Shown one piece after another: positions 24,476 to 37,041 of a stretch of DNA of 64,000 nucleotides. The stretch spans positions 169,081,144 through 169,145,143 of the forward strand of contig CM051461.1 of assembly GCA_028095005.1 (NCBI GenBank), given 5' to 3'. The translations under genes were made by a program, and so were the position numbers. The stretch comes from Rhynchospora pubera (Eukaryota; Streptophyta; Magnoliopsida; Poales; Cyperaceae). Below the pieces are notes generated by a model. The model was given only the letters and a program-made list of their open reading frames with translations, ran no database searches and was not told where the DNA came from. The first letter of the stretch is position 1, and each line of letters starts with the position of its first letter.

Positions 24476-25314
24476 GTGATAGAGTAAAGAACAAATATTA
24501 AAATATCCATGAGCTAGGAGAGAAAAACAAAAAAAAATCTAAAACTTTTGTAGGCGATGGTTTCGCTAACCCAGCATTTTGACGAGTTAGCAAATTAGCA
24601 GCTACACCAAACTAACCCCGATGCGTTTGGTTATTCAAGGGTAGAAGGTTGGCGCTCTAACCGTTGGGTTAGACTAACCCTGGGGTCACCAAAACGAGCG
24701 CCTCCTGAGGGATAGACACGTGTCGTCCTTCTAGAAAGCGAAATCTCCAGATGAGCGCTATTGGACAAGGATCTCTTTATAAAAAAAAAAAGGAAAATGT
24801 CGATAAGGATTCATACCGGAAGTTCTACACTTTATTTATTTATTTATTTTTCGAAACCTGGGAAGTTCTACACTTCTACCTACAAAGAAACTAAAAAAGA
24901 AAGAAAAACAATTCCAACGGAAGAAAAATTTAAAAAGTAAAACAGAAGTGGTAGATAAGGATCAAAGATATGGGGTCGCGCAGGAAACGCACCTGGCCCA
25001 AGTTTTCTATGCATTCCCTTTCACCATTCTCATCATTTGAAAGCATGAAATCAATCAAATTCATTCTTCCTTAACTGGTTGCATGCGGAACATGAATAAA
25101 AGTTTGGACTAATATACATCAAACATAATTTGAGAACCATTCCTACACTTCTATTTTCATTTTTTTATATTTTTAAAAGTCTTTGAACAAAATTCTTAAA
25201 TCCAAATATCAAACTAAAAATGTTAGATATATATGATCTATATTTGTTCCTTATCTAAACCTTAGGTAAGGGTTCGATGCCATCTTTTACAATTCTAAGT
25301 GCTAGTTTACTCGG
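24476..25314. other. Spacer without recognisable gene
   Basis: Nothing identifiable. It contains short inverted bits such as 'gttagactaaccc' near 24670 and AT-rich unique-looking DNA. Confidence 0.5.
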
Positions 25315-25322
25315 TGTGTGTA

Positions 25323-25967
25323 CAGAGGCGAAGCTACATACAAGAAATGGGTGTCAATTGACCCCATTTATTTATGAATAATACAACTATAAATAAATTT
25401 TTGCTCTTACAAAATGAAAGTTTTTTTTTAAAAGATATGTAATATTTGAACTCCATATATATTCAAAAGGTATTCCACTTGATTCGGTCAATTTGTTTGT
25501 TTGAAAAAATAAATTTCATTTATAATATATACTTCAATATGTAATTTTATAGTCTATTTTATATTGAAGAATCTTTTATACATAGATTTCATATATTTTA
25601 TTAGATGTGGATACAATTAATTACTATGGTTACTTTTGGTCTATAAATTTGACATATTTCTCTTCTTTATTCGGTTATAATTACATCAATTTATAAATAT
25701 ATCAATTTTGAAAGATGTGATTTTAAAGAATAAAATATAGAAGAACATATAAATTTAATAAAATTATTTTATATTGTGCTCTAATATTATTTTGCAGAAG
25801 TGCTCAACTAAAATTTTTAGCTCTTTTGTTATCTTTAATTTTGAAACTATTACAATTTGTAAATGAAAAATTCAAATATACATTAAGTTAATTTATTTAA
25901 TTTTCTAATATTAAAATTATAAAATTAATATTGAACTCCATTACAAAGTATTCTGGCTCCACCATTG
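25323..25967. mobile_element. Probable hAT-type element, non-autonomous
   Basis: It starts CAGAGGCGAAGCTACA and ends with the complement of CAATGGTGGAGCCAGAA, short imperfect terminal repeats with CA...TG tips. The flanks TGTGTGTA (25315-25322) and TGTGTGCA (25968-25975) look like an 8-bp target duplication with one change, which suits hAT. The interior is AT-rich with no long frame. Confidence 0.55.
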
Positions 25968-25975
25968 TGTGTGCA

Positions 25976-28259
25976 TGTCAATTGCTCTATGCACTCGGTT
26001 AACTTCCTCCCTCTCAAACCTCACCCTAGTCTCTGGTGGAACATCAAAATCGCAGATCCAAAAGAGACAACGGCGGTTATGGCAAGGAGCATATATATAG
26101 AGCGTAATGAACAAAAAGAGTTGGTTCAAATCCCAATCCTAGTGATCCGCATGGTCCAGCCAGCGACCTGCTAGGTTGTTCAGTGGCAGCAGACCGCTTG
26201 GTGGGCCCAGCAAGCGATCAGCTTAGAACAGCTCAACACACTTTTACTAACAAATACAAACTAAAAACTTAAATAATAATCAATATTTTATTTTGTCTAC
26301 ATATTTAAAAGTTTTTTATGCCGATAAATTACATGAAATCGATCGAAAATGTGTACGTATTAAATAAATGATTTGATCATATCTATAGCAATTTCTTTTT
26401 TCTGATAGTTGATTTTTAGTTATTAATTAAGGTTTCAAAAGAGGAGACAGTGTAAACTGTAAAGTCATGTAAACTAGAGACATTTCACCACTCCTCATGT
26501 ACACGAGTTAATTGGGATATATGAGAAAAAAATTAATTTTTGTTACTTAAGTCATTCTATATATCTGTTTAAAAGAATCTCGTAATTGTGTAGACGATCA
26601 AAAAGGATCTTTTAATTAATAAACTTTACTGTGCATGGTTGTGGATAATATTTCATAATATAGGAATAAGTATTTGTGAACGAAATTCGTACATATTACG
26701 CAATCTTATTCTATTGGTTGATAAGATTAATAATCTACTTTTTAGTGCATTTAAATTTTAAAGTATAAAGGCCTAAAATATAGAAAAAATTTTAAACACT
26801 ACAGTTTTATCATATTTTATCATATTATAATTCGAAATTACAAGAACCAACTTGCTCTTAATCTAGGAGAAAAAACAAGATATGGGTTCAAAAGTCAAAA
26901 CCCAGCTGGAAAATTAAAACCTTCAAAATAAGTTGGACAACTTGACCGCCCTCTTATTTTTTTTTTAAAAAAAAAACTCGATATTAATTTAAAGCGTATA
27001 TATGCTCCATATAAAAGGTGAAGAAGAATAGAAAAGAGGTGACAGAAATAATTTATCAATTACATGTTCTAACAATTTAATAAAATAAAAATATTAAAAA
27101 AATAAATGAATTTAGTTATATCCCTATTATATGCATTTCTCTTTTATTATTAACTTCTCTCTACTTTTTTTCCTGGACGTTAACACACAAAGCAAACTCC
27201 AGGAAAATGATCTCGACAACATCTGAACAATATTTAAAATATGTTTAGGACAAAAATAACCTTGTAAATTTGAGGAGAAAATAATGTTGTTAATATATAC
27301 AATGGTAATTTTGTTGTAAACGTATTACAAATGCAGTTAGCACGCATTCATGTTTTCGAATAATCAATCGATGCGTGTTAATGACCGTCCATTTTCATAA
27401 AAAAAAAAAGAAAATCCGTCCATGAACCAAGCGCAGTTGCGCAGCCATCAGGTGGAGGAATAAGAAGCGCTTCCTTTTCCATATATACTGTGCAATGACA
27501 AAATATATATACAAGCAAAGAACTGCGAAGCAAATCAAACCCGAAAAAAATTAGGATGCCCACTTGGAACTTGCATCTGATATATAGCCAACAATCTGCT
27601 AAAGTCGTCTCTCCCAGGTGCAATGCGAGACACATGGTGGCATGGATCATGGATGGTTTTGGGCAGTTACCATTTTCATGGGCGCCTTCATTCCCACGTA
27701 CGGATTGATCGAGAGTCTGCGCACCGACGTCTTGTAACTTGTAAGTGTAATAATCTTGCACCTGTTTTAGCATATATAGTAAACCTGTTGTTCAATCTGA
27801 AGACAAATCGATAGGTTGGGAGAGGATATTAGAGATGCATCTTATATTAGACATCGATGGTACGGAATTTTGTTGTAAAAACTTCGGTTTATCAATTTAG
27901 GAACACAATTTGACTATTTATGAGAAAATAAATCTATGTGAATTCGAATGTGGACTTATATAAAACAAAACGCCTCTTTGAAAATTTTATGTATTCTTTT
28001 TATAAAAGAAGAAATTGGACTCTCTGCACAAGCCTGATAACGGAAGATTCGTTATAACGGTACAGTTTTTTTATTTCGTTTTCTAACAAAACGGTATGCG
28101 AAACACATTTCGTCACACGTTTATGTAAAATACAGTATAAATTTAGTTGTTCCGTCACATTCTGTCGAAATGGAACATCTAATGGAAATTCGGCTATATA
28201 TACCATTATTAAAACAGAACGTTAAACGAAATGACTCATTTCGTTGCCGTTATCAACGT
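25976..28259. other. AT-rich spacer
   Basis: No gene supported. A short plus-strand stretch at about 27609-27739 encodes HGWFWAVTIFMGAF and ends LRTDVL before a stop; it looks like a hydrophobic piece of an old gene, but has no partners. At 26910-27000 there are A and T homopolymers. Confidence 0.45.
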
Positions 28260-28500
28260 TACTCAAACCTATCTGTGTATAGTGTTCTAAATACATGTCG
28301 TGTCGAGTCAAATACGTCGTGTCTGGATCATCTATCGATCGTGTCGTGCCATGCCATGTCTAAATATTTCACGTATCGTACCGTGCCGTATCTAAATTTT
28401 AAGAGATGGACACGACACGTCTAAAGACACGCCACATTTTGTGTTTCCGTTTTGTGTCGTGTCGTGTCTTCTTTAGACGTGTTGTGCCATGATGTCTTCG
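28260..28500. repeat. GTGTCGTGTC-type repeat with inverted halves
   Basis: Many variants of 'gtgtcgtgtc' and 'cacgacacg' occur close together; 'gacacgacacgtctaaaga' pairs with a complementary stretch near 28460. A shorter patch of the same repeat occurs at about 30400-30470, on the other side of the AT-rich block. Confidence 0.6.
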
Positions 28501-29039
28501 GACATGTCTAACTTTTTAACATAAATATAATTTGTTTATAAAATTTTAAAATCATGTTTGATAAATATGTAAAAATAAAAAAAATAGACATGCTTTACAA
28601 TTGAATTAAAATATAATTTTTTTTATGTGAAAAATTATTTTAAATTTTATAGTAACTATGCTCTCTTTTCCGGGCTTGGGATCAAGTTTGAGAAAAATTA
28701 AAATTATGTTAATTTCATGAAATGATAAAATTATACTATTTTTATCATTTAAGTACTTGTTAATTTCAACTTTTTATACAGTTAGATAATTTATACTATC
28801 CTTCTATTTAAAGTACAACAGATGACAAAATAATTTGAATTTTTAGATAAATGGATAATACTTTTGCGCCTTTGACCTTAAAAAAAATGCAAGAATTAAG
28901 TTAGAAACTTAATTATTTTGGACTGATTTAAATTAAATTCAGCGACAAATAGGACTTTCAATTATTGAGATCTAACTAGTTCAGTTATACTAGCCTCCAA
29001 ATCACATGTTATGACAGTTATGTTGTGTTCTTTTGTATT

Positions 29040-30350
29040 ATGTGACTTATCATGACATGTCCTTAAAGTTGAATTATTTAATTTTAATTAAAATATTATG
29101 TATTAATAATGTGTTGTGACCTAATTATTATTATGTGTTAATAATAATTAAATATTATTAATTACTAATTATATATAATTATTAATTATTATAAAAAGTA
29201 ATTGTTAATAATAATAAATCATTTTTATTATTATGAAATATTAATAATTACCTTTAATTAAATATTATAAATATTACTAATTATTTAATAATAATAATTA
29301 TTATTGATTATATTTTAATTAATTATTATTATTACAATTAATAACTCCTTATTATTAATAATTAATATTACTTGTTAAATATTATTAATTATTATTTAAT
29401 TATTAATCATAATAATTAATCTTATTATTAATTATGAATTTTTAATAATTATTGTTAATTATTAAATATTATTAATTATTTCTAAGGGTGTTGTTGGAAA
29501 AAAAAATTAAAGGGGACTAGTGCATAACTTATGCAACCTCTTTAGGTATAATAAGTTATGCCCTTTAAGGCTTCTCTTATGTAATGGGTGTTTGGTGACT
29601 TAAAATGCATAACTTAAGCTATGCACCTTCTAAGTCACAAACAAACGGTCCCATATATAATTAATCTATTGCACCTAGGGAGGTGCTTTAAGTTATGCAT
29701 TTAATTTAATTCCAACTATACCCTTCAATTTATTACGATAATAAAATAATAATTAATAATTAATAAAAATAAATACTAAGTATTTAGTAATACTTAATAA
29801 TAATTAGTAATTATGAAATAATTAATAATATTTAATAAGTAAAAATAATTATTTAAAAATAATAATTAATAATAAATATTAATTATTATAATTAATAATA
29901 AATATTAATTATTATAATTAATAATAAAAAATAATAATTTAACAAGTAATACTAAATTATTAATACTAATTAATTAAAAAATTAATCAATAATAAATTAT
30001 TATTATTATTAAATAATTGATAATATTTATATTATTTAATTAATAGGAATCATTAATATTTCATAATAACAAAATAAATTATTATTATTATTATCATTAA
30101 TAATTAATTTTTATTTTTACGATAATTAGTAATTAATAATATTGAATTATTATTATAAACTTATAATTAATAAATAATAATAAGGATTTGTTATGATATG
30201 AGGACATTTTAGTCTTTTCGCATTAATATATGCAAGCATAACTTATGCTTCCTTATTCAATAATCAAATATCCATTACATAACACTACATAAGAACTTTA
30301 TGTATCCTTAGATTATGCAACTCCTTACTTCATAACCAAACGCTCCCTAT
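29040..30350. repeat. Extremely AT-rich TAATAATTA block within a fold-back
   Basis: More than a kilobase built from variants of TAAT, ATTA and AATAATTAT, almost without G or C, which can fold on itself. Between about 29586 and 30348 the outer parts read ATGGGTGTTTGGTGACTTA and the complement of GGGAGCGTTTGGTTATGA, so an AT-rich transposon with weak inverted ends is likely. Confidence 0.6.
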
Positions 30351-31113
30351 ATATGCATATTGTATCATAGTATATTTATTAATTACAAGAATTGATATGA
30401 CGTGTCTATAAATATGTCACGAAAACATATATGTGTTGTGTCATATCGTGTCGCTCATCTAAGAGATCCTTGTTTTAGTCAAGTAATTACTTAACCAAAC
30501 AGATCAAGTTTTACGGTAAATAAGTTATGAACACCTCATCTTTTATTAACTTATTTTCAAGAATCATTATTCGATATCTTGCTAACTCATTTATTCACGT
30601 GTGTCTAAACGAATTGGTTAGTACTTGAGTTAAATTGTATTAGATGCAGAATGACCCATCCACCCATCCGTCGGATGGAATTGGATTAATTGACTGGATT
30701 AATGATTGAAACTATAGCAATAGTGTACCTTTGAGGCCAACATATCAGAACAATGAAAAGAAGGGTTTTATACTTCCTGGGTACGGTGGGAACTGTTTAT
30801 GCCGTATGTAGATCGTATATGTACTATATATGTAACTAATTATCTATTTTAGGCAATTACGGAGAGCCAAAAGGGACAAACCGTGCCTCCCAGGTCCCAG
30901 TTAAAACTTAAAGGGTAAATCGATTGAAACCGAAGAGGAAAACGACAGACTCCTGATGCTCGTTTCCAACGAAGTGCAGACTGCTGACCAAACAGAGAAG
31001 CGCATACTTCCATGGCAAGATGCACCCCCCCTGCCTCTTGCGTTCATATCCTTCGTCTCTTGTGCACTTTACCCGCTTTTGTTGTTATTTATTATTATAT
31101 TTACTCTAGCTGT

Positions 31114-31120
31114 GTATATA
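31114..31120 (+). promoter_or_regulatory. Possible TATA box of the bHLH gene
   Basis: TATATAT in 'gtgtatatatcaag', about 85 bases before the split start codon, followed by a pyrimidine-rich stretch where transcription could begin. This rests on position alone; the region has many TATATA strings. Confidence 0.3.
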
Positions 31121-31201
31121 TCAAGTTATCAACCCCATTGTTTCTCTTAGTTCCAACTCTAATCGAACCAGTAGAAATTGAATTGGTAATGTTTGTCCAC
31201 C

Positions 31202-34200
31202 ATGTAAGCTCGCTCTTTCTCTCTCGTTTTTCTGTCTTTGCCTCTTTGTAGATAACTACAGCATACGGAAAGAATATTAATGCACCATTTGATGGCAGTG
31301 TCATATGTGTGCAAAAGTTTGCATACATATGATATCGAATTTCATATGAAATAAAAGCGGAGCATTAGCTTTTTGCAGTGATGTTTTGTCAAGCAAATTG
31401 GTGCAGATCGATGTCGGTTTAGCATATCTCATAGGATTAGTGTAAGCCATAATGAAGCCCAAAAAGAAAATATATATAAACGAGAAGTTTTTAATTTAGT
31501 CAGTTCACTATCTGTCATATTTTATAAGATTATTAAATAGGGAAATATCTTTTCAAAGCAGTATGTAGAATAGTGTGCTGTTATATTGTTAGTTTGAGGA
31601 AAAAAAGATTTTTTTTGAGGAATAGTGTGATGTTATATATTGTTGTATATATATACAAACTTTTTTAAATATAAGTTTACATTACAAAAAAACAGTTCAA
31701 ATGAGAGATTGATTGCTAGATATTTAAAGCATACATTAATTACCGTGTTTGCAAAGATTGAAGAAATTTTCCATTGTTTCCTTACTGATATATTCTGATT
31801 AATTTCTTTATAGGTCGGAGTCCAGTCAACTCCACTTCCGTTGCTGGAAACAACAAGTTGAAGATTCTTTTTGGGGAGTTTATGCTCATGCACCTCATTC
31901 AGTGGCCATGCCATGTCCGGAATCAGATCATCAAGAGGACGATCAGATTGCCTCGTGGCTGAGGTTCCCATCTGACTCAAATAATGACAATAATACAATA
32001 TTATTGGGGCCTGATTCGAACAAAGAACAGACCATGATGGGATCAAACAATAAGGCATGTATGACGATGCTGCATCCTACTGAGGGAATGAAGCAGTCTA
32101 CTTCCCTGGCAAAAAGAAATGATGTTGTTAACGTGTCTGAGGAAAAGGTTGGCCCTTCGCATGCAGCAAGAGGAAAGAAAAAGGGCAAGGAGAAAGGTCG
32201 ATGCCAGGTTAGTTAGACCCTTTTTTTTCTCCTAAATAATTATATATTTATCTGACTTGAGATAAAAAAGATTGTTTGATTCTTTTCATGACGGAAGGAA
32301 AAGGAAATAGAATATATTAATTAATTTCCCACATAAAATAAGGAAAAAGTCCGATCGAGTTGGCATGTTGAAGATGTCATTTTGCTCCAACTTCATCATT
32401 AACTTGCTGAATAAGCATCATAGGTCCATCATATATGATAGCTTAAATGGTATAGTGGTCAACCGTATGTCTTTTTAATTTATTTTTCTTTATTTCCCAA
32501 GAAAAAGGGGAAGAATGTTAATTAATTATACTTGCATACAATTGGCAGCACTTGTTGGAACTTTACAAAAGAAGGCATAACTTGTGTAGCTTCATCAATC
32601 TTTTCTTACAAAGGTGTGGTTAGCTAGCTAGTACAGTATTACACGCCTCTAACTAAAAATACAACATACGATAAAATACTGCATGCCTGCATTTACTGAA
32701 GCTCATTGTATTACATGGGGAAAATGGTAAAGTAAATTACTAAATTATAAATTTCAGAAGTTTTCCTTTGTATCAAGTTTTGTTGACATTTTCTTTTGCC
32801 CTCCTTTTTCCATTGAATTATGGGTATTCACGTGGGAAAGAGATTGGTAGTCAATTGGGTAACCTTTCTTCCTGCCAAATTAATATTTTTATGTTTGATT
32901 TCTAGTTACATGTATCCAAGAAGCGTAATAAGATGTGGTAGAAGAATAACAAAGAACATTAGTCCTTGTCATAATTTCCTAGAGAGACTCATCAGCCAGA
33001 TTGCTTTTCGTTTTATGCACAGAAAATTATCAATTGATGTACCTACAATTAGATCAAATTTATTATACTCTCGCTAGCTACATTACAGCCGGAGCTCTTC
33101 CATCAAAAAGTTAAGTCTGCATTTATAATATGAGCCACTAAGCTTTAATTTACTAACACGTCTTTATTAATTTTTTTACATTACCTATTATAGAAAAAAA
33201 ATTAAGCACATACACCATAAAAAATATAATTATTAATGCATGCAATTAATAATATAGCTTTCTGAATTGTGATAAACCAAGATCAGGTGAAAAGAAGTCT
33301 ATATCAGTCCTTATTTTTATTTTTATCAAAATCTCGGTAAAATATCAAAGTGAGTTTTTTTTTTTTTTTTAGAATTTTTTAATCAAAATTCTAGAAACTA
33401 TATTAAAACGAGCCCTTTCATATTTTATCAAATTTTCTAAACACTCCGTATCGTACTCAATGCACCAACTAAGACTAGTAGACAATTTACGAATATTGAT
33501 TATTCTACCAATATATGAAAATATAAGAACTGACTTTTATTCATTCCATCAGATAATAAGTATTTATAAGAAAATCACTTTTTCTTCTTGGTAACAAGTC
33601 CACTCATTAATTATTTTCTTGGTAACAAGTCCACTCATTATTACGATTATTATAAATAAATATAAGATTGTCAGATCTTTTTGAAGACGTGAGTCCTCAA
33701 TCTCAATTCATGAAGATAAAATTATCACAAGCTGCTGTTTTAAAACTGCAAATAAAGAACATGAAAAGCGCTTTAGAAAAACACAACCCCACAGTTTTTA
33801 GTTGTTGCTACAATTATACATACCTTTTACATCATGCTTCACGCTATGGACAAAAAAAAATAATAATAATAATAACAAACCAAAGTAACGTGTGTCTTGA
33901 AAATCCGCACATAGTGTATCTCTTTGAATCAAATCGAAGGACTAATTCTAGCAATTAAGATTGTCAAAACGTACGTACGTACGTATATACGTGCATGTTT
34001 TACGAGTAGTATCTTGAAAGATTTGGAGACGACAAATTCGGTTTGTTGCTTCATGTCATTTCTCATTTTTATTTAAGATTTAGGATGAACACGATTTTTA
34101 TCATGCATCAAATTATTTTTTTAATATTTCAGTATTATTAGTTTAATTAATGGTTGTAGAAATTTCAAGTTAGAGGAGAAATGACACTTAGTAGATCTAT

Positions 34201-36151
34201 AAATACTCAGTCTCCTTTATAATATATTTTTTTCCTTAAAAATAATCCAGTACACCAACTAGTACTTCTTGCTATATATTGCTATGTTGTTGGCAATCCT
34301 ATAATCAAATGACAATAATATAAAATATTTTATACATATTAGTGAATATTTCCTCTTTAAAATTTAGGAAATATTTTTTTAAAAAAGGATATATTAATTT
34401 GCTGCTTGCCCAGTTTGAACAGATTGACAAAATAATATTGTCGAACTTACATAAAGTATGATGTACTAATTAAAGCATTGCTCATTTTATGAAAATTTCA
34501 AGGAAACATAGTAATTGCTCATTTTTTTTTGTTATGTGTCATATCTTGTTTGAAGTCTATACAAACGGAGTAATCACTTGCTGGTAATCTGAAAAAAAAA
34601 ATGTAGGTTGGCGAATTAGGATCACTTAAAAAGGGAAAAGATATCCTCGAACCCACATGCATATCGCCGAAAAGGTTGCGCGCTCCAGAAGTTCACCGTC
34701 TCAACGAGCGGGTTGATTTTTCTTAATATTCTATTTATACTAATTGATGAGTCTTTATATTATGTTTTGCGATTGTTGGTGTGGTGTTCATCCCCATCTT
34801 TCCACCATTGGTAGTTTATATTTGTTAACATTATTATTTTTTTTTTTTGAAGGTAAGTTGGAGGTCTAAGCCACCCAACTTATTTTTAAATTTAATGTCT
34901 ATGAAAGATCTCCAGCCGGGTTTCGAACTTGCGATCTTTCACTTTTGGGTGAAATGGGACTTCATAAATAATGCATGACATATATAGTGGTTTGGCAAAC
35001 ATTTTTTTATGTAACTAATTACTTAGTTCAAGGAATTAATGAAAAGAAAAAGAGGATGATTGGCAAAGGTTAAGACTTAATTTATTCTTTAATTATTTGC
35101 ATTTTTCTTTTGTATATATGACTCAAAAATATTATCCTTGTCTATTCTTACATTCTATATTCTTAGTTCAAATTACATCAGAAGACTTTTCAAATATGCT
35201 TCCATAGTAGTCTGGATCATTACATAATTTTTGTATAAAACTGATTTAGAATGCTGCATATATATCTTCCCACCAATTGCTGTTGCTGCTGCTGCTACGT
35301 ACTATTATTATATACATCATATTTCATGAAAATAGGACATTTTTAGCTCAGAATATTGATCCATTCGCCTCACTGAGTGTTTTTTTATTTTAAGAAAAAG
35401 GAAGCTAAAGTCTTTGCCATCTATTTAAAAAAAAATTAAGGTACATGCTAGATTTGAACCCTTAACCTCAAAGAAGTCAGCCTAGTGCTTTTACCACTAA
35501 GTCACTAGACCACATACTCACCTAATTGAGTTTTGAGACATCTTATGCCTTGATTTTGTCGATTACTGGAGTATATAAAATTTAAAGGATCCAAATTGAA
35601 TTATTTATGAAAGGGTGAACAGCCAGAAAAATATATTCTACTCTTAATTGGGGATAATTTGCATTATTTTTTGTTGATGATTGATTTTACAGAGGCGAAG
35701 AGACAAAATCAACGAGAAGATTAAGACATTACAAGAACTTATACCTAGATGCAGCAAGCAGGTAGCTTTTATTTTTAAACCTAATAGTAGCTTCTATACC
35801 TAGATGATTGATTTTACATATTATATGTGCTTGTTTAGTTGGATAAAGTATCAACATTGGACAAAGCAATTGGATACATGAAAGACCTTCAGATGCAAGT
35901 CCGGGTAAGTTTGTATATCTTTTAGCTCGAGATTAATTTTTTTGCTATGTTATTCAACATCTAAAAGTTAAATTTATATGTTTTCTGTCATACAATTGTA
36001 AGTTCAAGTGTTCATCATGACATAATTTATGATTTATGATCCTGTCAATGGAACCGTTTGTACTTAGGGTTAAAGACACTAAAAATCAAAACAATTAATT
36101 GGTGCCTTGATTAAGAACGTTACTAATTCAAAAGTCTATTTTTAGGAAACC

Positions 36152-36235
<84 letters not shown>

Positions 36236-36640
36236 GAGATTGGCTAAAGTATACTCCAGCATACGGATCAAACCCGTATGCTAGAGTCGTTTCTCAAAAT
36301 ATAAAATTCAAACAGTCGATCCAAACCGTTCAAGTTGTGCTCCATATAAAAATATCCTTCAAGACCAAATTTTACATTTTTCGAATTTTTTTGCTATATA
36401 TTATGCTATTTTCAAATTGAATGGTCAGAAATACTCCTTTACAACTCCTTTATAGTGTTTCTTTTAAATAGCATAATATATAGTAAAATAATTCGAAAAA
36501 ATATAAATTTTGGTTTTCTAGGAGATTTCAATATGGAGAACAATTTGAAAGATTCGGATCGACTGTATGCATTTTAGATTTTGAGAAACGACTTCAGCAT
36601 ACGAACTATCTGTATGCTGGAGTATACTTTAGCCAATTTC

Positions 36641-36684
<44 letters not shown>

Positions 36685-37041
36685 TGTAAGCTAAAGCACT
36701 TTTTGTCATATATAATGCAGATGATGTCCCCTGGGTATGACATCGGCACACAGATGTTATACGGCATGGCACGACCTTATATGCCATCAATGAGCATGTG
36801 TACTGACATGAGTACTCCTGCATTACAAGCGATCCATGCCAACATGAACACCATGATGTGCCTGGGTCCAGGCTTGATGCCAATTGGGCCTGCCTTGCAA
36901 TACCCGCATAAATCCTACCAAGCTCCTATGGCTATGCACATGCTGCCTCAGCATGACGTGGCATCTAGCATGATCCTATTTCCACAAGTCGGGGATCCTC
37001 GTATATTTCCATTTTTTATGCAAGGAAACTTTCTTATGTAA
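31202..37041 (+). CDS. PIF-like bHLH transcription factor (subfamily VII), six exons
   Basis: Predicted nuclear factor binding G/E-box DNA as a dimer. Coding exons: 31202-31203 (AT only), 31814-32207, 34607-34711, 35693-35761, 35839-35904 and 36721-37041; total 318 residues, all phases compatible. The start codon forms across the first intron: CCACCAT|GTAAGC ... TTATAG|GTCGGAG gives ACCATGTCGG, with an in-frame TAA five codons earlier. SWLRFPSD (residues about 47-54) recalls the acidic 'SWL.YP' box of PIF proteins. The basic region EVHRLNERRRRDKINEK (160-176) keeps the His-Glu-Arg contact triad. Helix 2 is LDKAIGYMKDLQMQVR, directly followed by MMSPGYD, a PIF family mark. The C-terminus is Met/Pro-rich. 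I see no phytochrome-binding ELxxxxGQ motif. The loop (RCSKQLDKVS) is one residue longer than in PIFs. The introns hold SINEs and a MITE. Confidence 0.88.
34840..34965 (-). mobile_element. SINE-like sequence in a bHLH intron
   Basis: On the minus strand a Pol III B-box-like AGTTCGAAACCC is followed about 80 bases later by a long A run (T run at about 34837-34848 on the plus strand). An A box is not clear, so it may be 5'-truncated. Confidence 0.45.
35425..35515 (-). mobile_element. tRNA-derived SINE in the same bHLH intron
   Basis: Minus strand: CTTAGTGGTAAAAGCACTAG (A box) and, about 30 bases on, AAGGGTTCAAATCTAGC (B box), then a 3' end with an oligo-T run. The spacing suits a Pol III internal promoter. 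It is not a tRNA gene, since no complete cloverleaf follows. Confidence 0.65.
36153..36684. repeat. AAT microsatellite split by a MITE
   Basis: (AAT)n runs at 36153-36235 and 36641-36684, in the last bHLH intron. The element between them (36239-36637) begins and ends with a perfect inverted ATTGGCTAAAGTATACTCCA, so it appears to have inserted into the microsatellite. Confidence 0.85.
36239..36637. mobile_element. 399-bp fold-back MITE in the last bHLH intron
   Basis: The terminal repeats extend over ATTGGCTAAAGTATACTCCA plus GCATAC, then a variable loop, then core arms (gatccaaaccgttcaa, accaaattttacattttt) shared with the MITEs at 915-2007. Only some 80 bases separate its right end from the acceptor of the last coding exon. 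Confidence 0.8.

Noticed and set aside
27378..27773. 131-codon minus-strand frame
   Set aside because: No recognisable motif, mixed composition, runs into an A-rich tract; overlaps a competing short plus-strand frame.
31943..32188. 81-codon minus-strand frame
   Set aside because: Antisense to the second coding exon of the bHLH gene.
35425..35515. A tRNA gene
   Set aside because: A and B boxes are present but no complete cloverleaf or acceptor stem; it fits a SINE.
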